From the NCBI RefSeq assembly GCF_000470775.1, contig NC_022438.1, forward strand, positions 1,922,001-1,986,000: 64,000 nt of DNA, written 5' to 3'. This DNA is from Leifsonia xyli subsp. cynodontis DSM 46306. GTDB taxonomy: Bacteria; Actinomycetota; Actinomycetes; Actinomycetales; Microbacteriaceae. Below the pieces are notes generated by a model, which saw only the letters and a list, made by a program, of their open reading frames with translations, was not told the origin of the DNA and ran no database searches. A program made the translations under genes and the position numbers. Positions 36,861 through 46,610 of the stretch are shown here, one piece after another. Every line of letters starts with the position of its first letter. Within the stretch, counting starts at the first letter, position 1.

Positions 36861-39410
36861 GTGCCCAGCCCGGCCTGGAACGGTAGTCGCGTGCCGACCT
36901 CCGAGCGTTTCCCCGACAACTCGCACCTGCAAGCGATCAACCAGCGTATCGAGCCGCTCAAGTGGTTCGAGCTGCCGACGCCGCGGACGCAGCGCCGTGC
37001 CGTCTTGCAGTTCCTCAGCCTCGCCGTGGTCGCCGCAGTGCTCACCTCTCTTCTCCTTCTCCCCGGCGTCTTGGGGGCGAGCGTCGCGGCTGCGGCGGGC
37101 ATCGCGGACTTCAACCAGCTTCCCGGCGACCTGAAGATCCAGGAGTTCGCGCAGAATTCGACCCTGTACGCGAAGCAGGGCGGGCAGGATGTGCCGATCG
37201 CGCAGTTCTACGCGCAGAATCGGCGGGATGTCGGCTGGGCGGACATCGCGCAGTCGGTCAAGGACGCGGCGGTCGCCGTCGAGGACCCGCGTTTCTACTC
37301 CGAAGGCGCAGTGGATCTGTTCGGCACGATCCGCGGCGCCCTCTCGACGCTGGTGGGCGGGAGCTTGCAGGGTGGTTCCTCCATCACGCAGCAGTATGTG
37401 AAGAACGTCGAGGTCGAGAAGTGCGAGGCGCTGACCGATCAGAAGAAGGTGCAGGCGTGCTACGACGATGCGGCGGGGGCGACACTGCAGCGGAAGATCC
37501 AGGAGATGCGCTACGCGGTCGGGCTGGGGAAGAAGTACAGCAAGAAGGACATCCTGCTGGGCTATCTGAACGTGGTCGGCTTCGGCGGGCAGGTCTATGG
37601 CATCCAGGCCGCGGCGGCCTACTACTTCGGCGTCGCGGCCAAGGACCTTACGCTCCCGCAGGCCGCGACCCTGGTGGCGATGGTGAACAACCCGGCCAAT
37701 CTGCGGGTCGATGAGCCGGGCAACAAGGACAACGGGGCTGCCAACGGGTACGAGCTGACGAGGGACCGGCGCGACTACGTGCTCGACCGGATGTACGTGA
37801 ACCACAAGATCACGGCGGCCGATCGGGATGCGGCCCAGAAGACGCCGGTCCAGCCGGCGATCACGCCGTCCAGTTCGGGATGCGCTGCCGCGGCCCACTA
37901 CAACGCGGCGTTCTTCTGCGACTACGTGCGCGATGTCATCCTCAACGACTCCGCTTACGGCAAGACGAGCGACGATCGCTGGGGTACGCTGAACCGCGGT
38001 GGGCTGAAGATCTACACGACGCTGAACCTCGACTTGCAGGCGGTGGCGCAGCAGTCGCTCAGCAAGTACATCCCCGCCTCGCGGTCGGGCATCGACCTCG
38101 GGGCGTCCAATGTCTCGGTGGAGCTCGGCACCGGGCGCATCGTGACGATGGTCCAGAACCGTGCGTTCAACAACACGGATCAGCCAGCGGACGGCACGAC
38201 GGCGGTGAACTACAACACCGATGAGGCGTACGGAGGATCGCAGGGGTTCCAGACGGGATCGACCTTCAAGGCGTTCGACCTGGCGGCGTGGCTGGAAGCC
38301 GGGCATTCGCTATACGAGAGTGTGGACGCCTCGCAGCACCTGTTCCCGATGTCCGACTTCTCGAACAGCTGTGGCAGCGTCTCCGGTCCGCCCTGGCCGG
38401 TGCAGAACGACGAGGGATCGGCGAACCGTCTCTCTGTGATGTCGGCGACGGCGGAGTCGGTCAACTCGGCTTTCGCGATGATGGCGACCAAGACCGACCT
38501 CTGCTCCATCCTGAAGGCCGCGAAATCCCTCGGCGTCCACACGGCGGCGACCCGCGGGACGCTGAACTCCTACCCGTCGATGATCCTCGGCACCAACACC
38601 GTCTCCCCGCTGACGATGGCCATCGCCTACGCGGGCATCGCCAACGGCGGCAGCGTCTGCACTCCCGTCGCCATCGACAAGGTGCTCAACGCGGATGGAA
38701 CCGAGCACAAGGTCAGTCCGACCACATGTACGCAGGGTCTCGGCAAGGACATCGCCGCCGACGTCGACTACGCGCTTCAGGGCGTGATGAAGAACGGGAC
38801 GGCGACGAGCGCCAATCCCTGGGACGGCACACCGGTCCTCGGTAAGACCGGGACCACTGACGACTCTTTGCAGAACTGGCTCATCACCTCCACCACCAAA
38901 GTCGCGCAGGCCACCTGGGTCGGCAACGTCTCCGGTTCGACGCCGCTGCGGAGCCTCAGCTTCCACGGCATCGGCGGGGGCAATGTCAAGTTCTCGATCG
39001 TGAAACCCATCCAGAAGGCGCTCGACAAGGTCTACGGCGGCGTCGATTTCCCGAAGCCGGGGGACATCGCGCTCTACGGGAACAGAATCAGCGTCCCGGA
39101 TGTCTCCGGCAAGACCTTCGCGGACGCCCGGGATCTCCTTCAGGGGCTGGGGCTGGTCGTGGCGGCCGACCCGATCCCGGTCATGAGCTACCAGCCGGCC
39201 GGGATGGTCGCCGGCACGGACCCGGCGGCCGGGACCATGGCGGAGGCCGGGGCGTCGATCACGATCCAGGTGAGTTCGGGGCAGGGACCGGCGGTCCCGA
39301 CCGGTCCGCCCACGGACACCCCGACGCCGCAGCCGACGGACCGGAGCGGCCACGCGGGCGTCGGCGGCGGCAATGGGAACGGCGGCTGGGGCGGGAACGG
39401 CGGCGGGTGA
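36861..39410 (+). CDS. Class A penicillin-binding protein (transglycosylase/transpeptidase)
   Basis: Up to 849 residues. A cytoplasmic N-terminus and one membrane anchor (FLSLAVVAAVLTSLLLLPG, about residue 55) precede a GT51 transglycosylase (AVEDPRFYSEGAVD, GGSSITQQYVKN near residue 175) and a transpeptidase with the three active-site motifs STFK (about 465), SVNSAF and LGKTGTT. A PASTA domain (ISVPDVSGKTFADARDLL) and a Pro/Gly-rich tail follow. It polymerises and cross-links peptidoglycan outside the membrane. GTG 36861 is the longest start; GTG 36891 is possible. Intact, unlike its neighbours. Confidence 0.93.
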   Translation: MPSPAWNGSRVPTSERFPDNSHLQAINQRIEPLKWFELPTPRTQRRAVLQFLSLAVVAAVLTSLLLLPGVLGASVAAAAGIADFNQLPGDLKIQEFAQNSTLYAKQGGQDVPIAQFYAQNRRDVGWADIAQSVKDAAVAVEDPRFYSEGAVDLFGTIRGALSTLVGGSLQGGSSITQQYVKNVEVEKCEALTDQKKVQACYDDAAGATLQRKIQEMRYAVGLGKKYSKKDILLGYLNVVGFGGQVYGIQAAAAYYFGVAAKDLTLPQAATLVAMVNNPANLRVDEPGNKDNGAANGYELTRDRRDYVLDRMYVNHKITAADRDAAQKTPVQPAITPSSSGCAAAAHYNAAFFCDYVRDVILNDSAYGKTSDDRWGTLNRGGLKIYTTLNLDLQAVAQQSLSKYIPASRSGIDLGASNVSVELGTGRIVTMVQNRAFNNTDQPADGTTAVNYNTDEAYGGSQGFQTGSTFKAFDLAAWLEAGHSLYESVDASQHLFPMSDFSNSCGSVSGPPWPVQNDEGSANRLSVMSATAESVNSAFAMMATKTDLCSILKAAKSLGVHTAATRGTLNSYPSMILGTNTVSPLTMAIAYAGIANGGSVCTPVAIDKVLNADGTEHKVSPTTCTQGLGKDIAADVDYALQGVMKNGTATSANPWDGTPVLGKTGTTDDSLQNWLITSTTKVAQATWVGNVSGSTPLRSLSFHGIGGGNVKFSIVKPIQKALDKVYGGVDFPKPGDIALYGNRISVPDVSGKTFADARDLLQGLGLVVAADPIPVMSYQPAGMVAGTDPAAGTMAEAGASITIQVSSGQGPAVPTGPPTDTPTPQPTDRSGHAGVGGGNGNGGWGGNGGG

Positions 39411-39420
39411 CCGGAGCGGC

Positions 39421-39445
39421 GGGACGGCTGCCCGGCCACCGTCCC
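39421..39445 (+). terminator. GC-rich hairpin after the penicillin-binding protein gene
   Basis: GGGACGG (39421-39427) pairs with CCGTCCC (39439-39445) just after the stop. No U tract follows, so termination by it alone is doubtful. Confidence 0.35.
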
Positions 39446-39534
39446 GAGCCACGCCCCGCCTGAATCGGCTCGGGGGCTGCTGGGCGCGGACGCTCGATCC
39501 TCGCTCCGCGAGCCGATGAGTGGATCGCCGGAGC

Positions 39535-39582
39535 AGACCACGCTGTCGACCGGCAGAGAGACCACGCTGTCGACTGGCAAGC
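39535..39582 (+). repeat. Two tandem 24-base units in the gap before the DUF5695-type gene
   Basis: AGACCACGCTGTCGAC occurs at 39535 and again at 39559, each followed by YGGCA; one base differs. Purpose unknown. The rest of 39446-39804 holds no gene. Confidence 0.6.
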
Positions 39583-39603
39583 GGTCTTGGGTCTGAGGGT
39601 TCT

Positions 39604-39632
39604 TGACTAAAAAGAAAACAAAAGTTAAAGTC
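39604..39632 (+). promoter_or_regulatory. Candidate promoter for the DUF5695-type gene in an AT-rich tract
   Basis: TTGACT (39604-39609) and TAAAGT (39627-39632) are spaced by 17 bases within 39604-39655, which is strikingly A-rich for this genome. The leader to ATG 39805 would be about 165 bases. Confidence 0.5.
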
Positions 39633-41258
39633 ACACCGAAAATACATTTACTGGTTCTTCGATGAACCCCGAGGCGCGGAAAACGGCAGGGGAGTGGCAG
39701 CGTCCGGTCTCCCGGGATCACTTCTCCGGCGACTCGGCGGCACTCCACTCATCCGCTCGGCAGCGAGTGCCGGAGCTGTCTCTCCTTGACGACGAGGACG
39801 AAGCATGCGCTCCTCCATCAGAACCGTCCGCGGGGCATCCGCGGTGCTGCTCACGCTCTCGCTGATCGGGACTGTGGCGATCGTGGCTCCCGCTGCGGCG
39901 GGAGCCACGACGTACCCGCACACCCTGAGCTCCCGTCAGCTCGCCATCGGTTTCGCGAGCGACGGGAGCATTCAGTCGTTGAAGATCCCGGGCGACCTCT
40001 ACGACACGCAGTACGTCATGAATCCCGACGTCGCTCCCGACCAGGGGAAGGAGCCCGACGCCAAGTACAAGCAGTGGCTCGGGAACGTCCTCTTCTCCTA
40101 CGCCACCGGTCCCGGCGCCCCGACCGTGGGAGGCGTCGGCTCCACTCCGTGGCGGACCGCCTGGACGACGCAGTCCTCAGACGGGCGCACGGTGAGCGCG
40201 ACAGCGAACTCGGTGACGGTCAAGTATCAGAACTCCGCCAACGATCAGGGTATCTCCGGCTTCACCTTCACCGAGAACTACTCCTTCGACGCCGATGGCT
40301 CGCTCGTGTGGAAGCAGACCGTCACCAACACGTCGGGCCAGCGTCTCGTCATCGGCGATTGGGGGATACCCGTCCCTGACAATGAGCTGTGGAAGGGCGG
40401 CGACGAGATCTACGAGACGCGGACGATCGCTCACTCGTACATCGGGAAGAACAGTTCCTCCGTCGCCATCGGGCGCCCGAGCGGCCAGGGGCCGTCGCTT
40501 CTGCTGTCCTCCGACTCCGCGACCGGATCGGGATTCGAGTACCAGGATCGCTGGCGCACGGAGGAGGTCGGGGACACCTCGTGGGCGTGGAACTCCAGCG
40601 ACGAGGGTTCCAACATCAAGGGCCTCAACGTGTACTACCCGAACTCGATGGCGATCCAGAGGACCGATCGCGGGTATCTGGGGTCGACCGCGTCGAGCCT
40701 GGACGCGGGGAAGAGCAAGACTTTGATCTATCAAATCGCCAAGACCACGTCGGACGCCGACCGTCAGGATGCGCTGTACGCTCAGGGTTCGCTCGATGTC
40801 GCCGTGCAGCCGGGGATGGTGGTCCCATACGATCAGCAGGCGGAGATCGGGCTTCGGGTCAAGGGGTCGATCTCCTCGGTGACGGCCAAGAGCCTCAACG
40901 ACCTCCACGGACCCTCGCCGACCACTCCGTCGGTAAGCCTCGACCGCACCAACGGTGCGTATTCGATCTATCGGCTCGGTTTTGACCGAACCCAACTCGG
41001 CAACAACCGGGTGACCGTCGTCTACAAGGACTCGGCGGGAAAGACCCGGTACACAGTGCTGCAGTTCTTCGTCATCGACAAGCCCGCTTCGCTCCTCAGC
41101 GACCACGCCAGCTTCATGGTGACGAGACAGCAGTGGGCAGCGGCCGATGGCCTCCCGCCATCGGACATCCGCTATGGCACCTACGACGACTGGATGATGA
41201 ACGCCTCCGATGGCTCTGTGCCGACCTCGGACAACCCTCCGCAAGGGCGCCGAGATAA

Positions 41259-42157
41259 GAGGTGGTTTCAGTAGTCGGCGTGGCGGTGGTTGTTGTGGCT
41301 GGTTAGCGGGGATGCTGGTCGAGTGTCGACGCTTGCTGAGGATCGGTTCATTACGGATATGTTGTGGGAGCGGCTGGAGCCGTTGATTCCGCCTCGGCCG
41401 CCTGTGGTCAATGGGCGGGCTGGGCAGCCTCGGGTTCCTGACCGGAAGGTGTTCGCTGGGATCGTGTTCGTGCTGCTGACGGGGATCCCGTGGAGAAGCT
41501 CCCGCCCGAGTTGGGGTATGGGTCCGGGGTCACTTGTTGGCGGCGTCTGCGTGAATGGTCCGAAGCGGGCGCGTGGGATGCACTGCGGAAGATCATGCTC
41601 GACGAACTCGGCCAGGCTGGCATGATCGACTGGTCAAGAACCTGCCTGGACTCCGTAAGTGTCCGGGCGAAAAGGGGGGCGATCTCACTGGACCTAACCC
41701 CACGGATCGTGGGAAACGGGGCACCAAGTACCATGTCCTGACCGACCGCAACGGACTCCCGCTGCATGTGGAGATCTCCGGCGCCAACCGACACGACTCC
41801 ATGCTCGTGGAACCTGTGTTAGACAACATCACCGCGATCAAGGGCGTCGGCCGCGGTCGGCCCAGACGCCGCCCGGTTATCTTCCACGCCGATAAGGCTT
41901 ACGACAACCGCCGCGTCCGCTGTTACCTGCGTTGTCGTGGGATCAAGGCACGCATCGCACGAATCGGAGTCGACTCCAAACAGTGACTGGGTAAACACTG
42001 TTGGGTAGTCGAACGCACCATGGCCTGGATCCTCGCCTTCCGGAAACTCGCCACTCGCTACGACCGCACCGCCTCAACGATCACGGCGCTCGTCGCTCTA
42101 GCAATCGCGATCACCAGCGCCCGCAAACTCACCAAAAACGACTACTGAAACCATCTC
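41259..42157 (+). mobile_element. IS5-family element (899 bases) with 3-base target duplication
   Basis: Inverted ends: left GAGGTGGTTTCAGTAGTCG, right complement GAGATGGTTTCAGTAGTCG. TAA is duplicated at 41256-41258 and 42158-42160, the size and pattern expected for the IS427 group of IS5. It carries one degenerate transposase gene. Confidence 0.9.
41323..42148 (+). pseudogene. IS5-family transposase, two frameshifts and one stop
   Basis: GTG 41323 (VSTLAEDRFITDMLWERL) starts frame one. Near 41490 the frame changes (EKLPPELGYGSGVTCWRRL) and near 41650 again (GKRGTKYHVLTDRNGLPL). A TGA at 41984-41986 sits between VDSKQ and LGKHCWVVERT, probably CGA originally. The DDE residues are visible in CLDSVSVRAK, FHADKAYDN and VVERTMAW. 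It cannot move itself. Confidence 0.88.
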
Positions 42158-43745
42158 TAAGTACGACGGCTATTGGGGACTGGGGGACGACTAGGGTCTC
42201 ACCCACGGTGAGTTCCTGGCCGCGAAGAACAGCGTTCTGCCGGTGGCCGGCGAGGTGTCATCGCTCGACATGTATCTGGAGAAGGCCGTGTGGGAGAACC
42301 TGATGGGGAACACCCCCGACGACCCGGAACCCAGCTACCTCGTCCACAACTTCTGGGAGCAGGGCAAACCGGGTTCGGCGAACGACACGCTGAGCTACCG
42401 GGGGTATGCCTATCCGCACGTCTACAACACTTTCTTCGGCATGTACCAGATCGAGAAGAAGTACCCCAGTCTGGTGGCCTACACGCATCCGGCGACCTGG
42501 TGCCTGAACGTCGCTTTCAACGTGTTCGAGAGGCTCTACAGCGAATCGATCTCGTACAACTGGAGCACGGGGCTGATGGGCGAGCAGACCACACCCGCCC
42601 TGATCGCCGCATTGCAGGCAGAGAGGATGACGCGCCAAGCGGACGAGGTGCTGTCGAAGATGGCGACGAAATACAAAAACTTCGCCTCCACCAAGTATCC
42701 CTATGGATCGGAGTACTCATTCGACAACACCGGCGAGGAGGCCGTCTACATGCTGGCCGAGCTGAACCTGGGCTCGGATCGCGCGAACGCTCTGCGCATG
42801 ATGCGGGACATCGTCGCGAAGACGCGGGCCACTCGCGGGCAGATGCCGGTCTGGTACCTGTACGCGGACCCGACCACGATCCTCGGTGAGAGTTGGTGGC
42901 AATCGCAGTACAGCGCTGCCCTCGCCGGGTACGCGATGGATGACTACAGCAACCGGACGTCCGCTCTGCAGATGGGAGCGGATGCGGTGTCATCGAGCCA
43001 GCGGTCGGTCCTGGAACGTCTCAACTACGGCGCCAAGCTCATGAACCTGGCCAATGTCAACTCCGGGCAGATCAGCGACGTCGCCGCCAACATCGGCGCG
43101 TCGGCGTGGACCTACCAAGCGGAGAAGGGCGCTCTCGGAACGCTCGGTGTCGGTGGAGGCCCCGGCGTCCAGTTCCTCAACGGCTGGCGCGGAATGACCG
43201 GCGAGTCCGATCTGGGGCTCTGGGGCGCCGTGCAGACGATGAGCACGGACCTCGTCACCGACGACCCGATCTTCGGCACGGCCGCCTACGGCGGCAGTGA
43301 AAGCTCCGATCAGTACTCGTACACCGTGCTGCCATCGGACGGCGTCCAGCAGCGGCTGAACCTCGTGACGCAACAGCTGTCGGTGCAGTTGGGGAGCGAC
43401 CGCTACACCCAGGCGATCATCGGTAAGAACAGCGCCGATCTGAGGCTGGTGTCCGGGACGGCGCACACGGGCGTCCTCCAGGTGTCGGGGATGGCGCAGG
43501 GAAGCTACGCCGTGGTCGTCGACGGAACGAGCCAGGGCACGGTGGACAACCACACCCCAGCGGGAGCGATCGCCTCGCCCCTGCAGGTGTCGTACGCCGT
43601 CCCCGCGGGAAGCTCGTTCATTCTCCACCTGGTCTCCCTTCCACCCGATGCCAACGCGCGCCGACGGTGACACCGCGGGACGTCTCGGTCCGGGCTTGAG
43701 AAGGGTCTCGACCCGAGCGGAAACCTCGGCATCGGCTCCCGCGCC

Positions 43746-44762
43746 ATGCAGCAGCAGCCGGTGGTCGTCCAGATCGCCGAGCGCGCCTCGGTGGTCGAAT
43801 GCAACCTCAAGTACAACCTCGTGGTCGCTGTGGCCGAGAACGGTGCGGCGTACACCTGGGGCGTCGGCGTCAACGGCATCCCCCAGACGTCCAGGCCGAC
43901 GCTCGCGCCGGGCATCCGGGGCGCCTATCTGGCCACGGCCGGCTTCACGAACGTCTACGTCGCGGCCGAAGGCGACGTCTACGCGTGGGGCGATGGCTCC
44001 TACGGTGCGAACGGCCAGGGCAACGGCAACTCGCTCGGCACTCCCACTCTCGTCTCCGGCCTCCCCGTGCTGAAGGTCGTGAGCATGGCCGGAGTCGGGC
44101 GTTCCTGCTTCGTCGTGTTCGAGAACGGTGAGCTCTGGGGCTGGGGACAGAACCAGTACAACGTCATGGCCCGCACCGGTTCCGACGCCTACACCGCGGA
44201 GTACACCGCGGAGCGGATCGCGGTCGGCGCGCCCGTCGCGCAGGTCGTCGGAAGCGAGTACTCGGTCTACGCGCTCCTCGCCGACGGCACCACCGTCGCC
44301 GGGGGCAACAACGACGATGGCCGTCTCGGGATCGGCACGTCCGGAGGTGTCATCACTAACCCCACGCCGGTCGCGCTCCCCGCCGGAGCCACCACCGCAC
44401 TCATCGCCAGGCTGCGCCAGGCCTATGCGGTCGTGGACGGCAGCGTCTACTCGTGGGGCTACAACAGCGGAGCCGTCCTCGGTGATCCGACGGCCACCGG
44501 AAACCGTCTCGCTCCCGCCCCGCTCAACCCGCCCCTCAGCGGTATCGCCGCTCTCGCCTCTGGCGACGACTCCGCCTACGCTCTCACCACGGACGGCGTC
44601 ATCGTCTCGTGGGGAACGAACCACGAGTATGCACTCGGCAACGGCAGCGCGAACGGCGCCCAGGTCCCCACTCCGCTGCCGGTCAAGGGCATCCTGGATG
44701 GCCGGACGGTCACGCGTATGAGCCGGCAGGCGGGCAACAACTCGATGTACGCGATGGTCTGA
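43746..44762 (+). CDS. RCC1-repeat protein, probably a 5'-truncated fragment
   Basis: About 338 residues of beta-propeller RCC1 repeats (AAYTWGVGVNG, DVYAWGDGSYGANGQG, SVYSWGYNSGAVLG, VIVSWGTNHEYALGNG), each with the aromatic-Gly-N-G-LG pattern. Repeat sequence continues upstream of the ATG in the same frame (LDPSGNLGIGSR) as far as the stop of the preceding gene at 43670, and no signal peptide or ribosome site is present. The beginning of the protein therefore seems missing, probably by a deletion next to the split DUF5695-type gene. Relatives are secreted or surface proteins. Confidence 0.75.
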   Translation: MQQQPVVVQIAERASVVECNLKYNLVVAVAENGAAYTWGVGVNGIPQTSRPTLAPGIRGAYLATAGFTNVYVAAEGDVYAWGDGSYGANGQGNGNSLGTPTLVSGLPVLKVVSMAGVGRSCFVVFENGELWGWGQNQYNVMARTGSDAYTAEYTAERIAVGAPVAQVVGSEYSVYALLADGTTVAGGNNDDGRLGIGTSGGVITNPTPVALPAGATTALIARLRQAYAVVDGSVYSWGYNSGAVLGDPTATGNRLAPAPLNPPLSGIAALASGDDSAYALTTDGVIVSWGTNHEYALGNGSANGAQVPTPLPVKGILDGRTVTRMSRQAGNNSMYAMV

Positions 44763-44785
44763 TCCTCACCCACCATATGTGTCTG

Positions 44786-44817
44786 TAAGGCCCCGCTGGC
44801 ATGCTGGCGGGGCCTTA
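44786..44817. terminator. Strong hairpin, likely bidirectional terminator
   Basis: TAAGGCCCCGC (44786-44796) pairs perfectly with GCGGGGCCTTA (44807-44817) around a 10-base loop, 24 bases after the RCC1 stop. Confidence 0.75.
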
Positions 44818-45055
44818 CGCGACCCGCTGGCTTGGGGCAGGGCGAGAGCGCTCGGCGCGCTGGCGGTGAAGTCGTCGATGTGCGCATCGTCGCGGCTCTC
44901 TCTGCCCGGATTCGGGGCAGACCGTGCTGCGCCGGGATCACCTCGGCGGCCTGACTCCACCGGTCGCAACCGCTGAGATCTCCACACCGCGCCGGCCTTT
45001 CGCCGACACGCGGAGACATCGTTGGTTCGCCTACGCATGTTTTCCTCCCTAACAT
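44818..45055. other. Gap without a recognisable gene
   Basis: About 240 bases between the terminator and the CGNR gene. Open frames exist on both strands, but none has a start with a ribosome site or a family resemblance. Confidence 0.4.
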
Positions 45056-45595
45056 GTGATCATCATGCATGAAAGCACCGCCCAGCGAGCCGACGATGTC
45101 GAGCTGGCCCTCGAACTCGCGAATGGACTCAGTCAGTGGCGTCGCGGCCGGCTGGCATCCTCCTTCCCCGCCCACGACACGGGCGTCGGCGCCCTTGTCC
45201 AGCGTCTGCCCGACAGCATGCGGTTGCGCCGTGAACTGCGCGCCGTGTTCGCTGCGAAGACTCTTGCGGAGGCATGCGGCATTCTGAACGGGATGCTGGC
45301 CGGCGCCGGTGCGAACCCCGTGCTCGCGCTCGGCCCGACCGGACGCTGGGAGCTCCGGCTGCGGAGCACTCGGCCCGATCCTCTCTCCCGCACGGCCGTG
45401 AACACGGCCACCGCCCTGGCCGAGCTGGTCGGCGACGAGACCGGCTGGGACGGCCTGCGCCGCTGCTCCGCCGAACGCTGCGACGACTACTTCCTCGATC
45501 GCTCGCGCAACGCCTCGCGTCGCTACTGCTCCCGGACGTGCGCCAACTGGATGAATGCGCGTTCGTTCCGCCGCCGGCAGCTGGGCGACGAGTGA
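45056..45595 (+). CDS. CGNR zinc-finger family regulator
   Basis: A 179-residue putative regulator. The N-terminal helical part (DDVELALELANGLSQW, LRRELRAVFAAKTLAEA) corresponds to the ABATE-type domain, and the C-terminal finger is CSAERCDDYFLDRSRN followed by RRYCSRTCANWMNARSFRRR. The name-giving CGNR motif reads CANW here, so Gly and Arg are replaced although the zinc cysteines remain. Probably DNA-binding; ligand and targets unknown. Monocistronic. Confidence 0.8.
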   Translation: MIIMHESTAQRADDVELALELANGLSQWRRGRLASSFPAHDTGVGALVQRLPDSMRLRRELRAVFAAKTLAEACGILNGMLAGAGANPVLALGPTGRWELRLRSTRPDPLSRTAVNTATALAELVGDETGWDGLRRCSAERCDDYFLDRSRNASRRYCSRTCANWMNARSFRRRQLGDE

Positions 45596-45657
45596 CGCGA
45601 TCGTCCCCTGCCTCTGGGCCGTCCGCGAACGCGACGGCGCTTCCGGGCGTAGCGCTG

Positions 45658-45960
45658 CTATGAAACCGTTTCCACTCCCAACCGCACCGTATCCCCGACC
45701 CCGACTCCCTCCCGTCGCCGCACCGTCCCCTTGATCGCCACCACGTACGCGCCCTCCGCGCTCTCCGGGAACACCGAGGTCGACCACCGCGACCCGCCGA
45801 GCGTGACCTCGACTCTCACCGATCCGAACCCCGCCGGTGGATGCGGCTGCAACCGGATCTCCTCTGACACCTCCTCCGGCAGCCTCGCGAACACCCACAG
45901 ATCGCGTCGGGCCGCCCATCGGAACAGCTCTGCTTGGAATTCATACCGCACGCCGGCCAT
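45658..45960 (-). CDS. DUF1905 domain protein
   Basis: A 100-residue small beta-barrel protein. It starts MAGVRYEFQAELFRWA and contains WVFARLPEEVSEEI and a central GSVRVEVTLGGSRWSTSVFP, the typical DUF1905 layout, ending VGDTVRLGVET. The family has no established function; members occur alone or fused to YdeI-like domains. ATG 45960 is chosen because it begins the conserved fold. Convergent with the CGNR gene. Confidence 0.75.
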   Translation of the reverse strand: MAGVRYEFQAELFRWAARRDLWVFARLPEEVSEEIRLQPHPPAGFGSVRVEVTLGGSRWSTSVFPESAEGAYVVAIKGTVRRREGVGVGDTVRLGVETVS

Positions 45961-46155
45961 GAACCCACTCTGCCACCGGCCACCGACATCCGGACGCGTA
46001 CCGGACAGTGCGAGCGTGCGTGAGCCCACGGCGGGGCCGGTGCTGTCGCACCGCTGCCGGCATCCCGAAGGAACCGACGCCGATAGCCCTCCACCCAGCG
46101 CCTTCGGACCGGTATCCTCGCCTCAACGACCACCCAGCGTCTAAGGAGGCCCGCG

Positions 46156-46554
46156 TTGCCCAAACGTCCCGGTTCCGTCACTTTCGTCGCCGTCCTCACG
46201 TACATCAACGGCGTGCTGAGCATCGTCGGCGGCGCGATCGTCTTGTTCACGCGCGATTCGATGGCCCGGACGGACGACGCTGGTGCGCTTGCCGGCATCA
46301 CGACCTCGGCGATCCTGTCGATCGTCATCGGGATCGTCGTCCTCCTCGTCGCCCGCGGTCTCCTGAACGGCAACACGTTCTCCCGCGCTGTGGTGACCAT
46401 CGTTATGGTCATCAGCGTTCTGAACGGCATCCTGCAGCTGTTCACGCAGCAGCTCGTCGGCGGTGTCGTGGAGATCCTGTGGGCGTTCCTCGTGCTGTCC
46501 CTCCTGTTCACCGCTCGCGCCAATGAGTTCTTCCACGCCCGGCCATCAGCCTGA
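46156..46554 (+). CDS. Small four-helix membrane protein
   Basis: A 132-residue integral membrane protein with about four hydrophobic segments (VTFVAVLTYINGVLSIVGGAIVLF, AILSIVIGIVVLLVARGLL, VVTIVMVISVLNGILQLF, VVEILWAFLVLSLLF). TTG 46156 is favoured because AAGGAGG precedes it at six bases. Resembles DUF7144-like actinobacterial proteins of unknown role. Intact, no operon partner evident. Confidence 0.72.
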   Translation: MPKRPGSVTFVAVLTYINGVLSIVGGAIVLFTRDSMARTDDAGALAGITTSAILSIVIGIVVLLVARGLLNGNTFSRAVVTIVMVISVLNGILQLFTQQLVGGVVEILWAFLVLSLLFTARANEFFHARPSA

Positions 46555-46610
46555 GCCATGAGACAGAATGGGGGGCGTGGCGCTGTCATCGGCGCCCCGC
46601 GATCGAAGGG

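Larger units (their letters stand above)
39805..43670 (+). pseudogene. Large secreted protein (DUF5695/glycosidase-like), split by an IS5-family element
   Basis: A signal peptide (AVLLTLSLIGTVAIVAPAAA) starts a roughly 985-residue extracytoplasmic protein. The first half is beta-rich (galactose-mutarotase-like look, GFTFTENYSFDADGSLVWKQ), the second an alpha-barrel with many aromatic residues (HNFWEQGKP, YAYPHVYNTFFGMYQ, MPVWYLYADPTTILG), resembling DUF5695 proteins associated with polysaccharide breakdown. An 899-base IS element interrupts it after codon GGRRDK at 41258. Removing the element and one TAA duplicate restores the frame, but a TAG at 42192-42194 (in GLGDD-GLTHGEF, probably Trp originally) remains. 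Two independent lesions. Confidence 0.85.
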
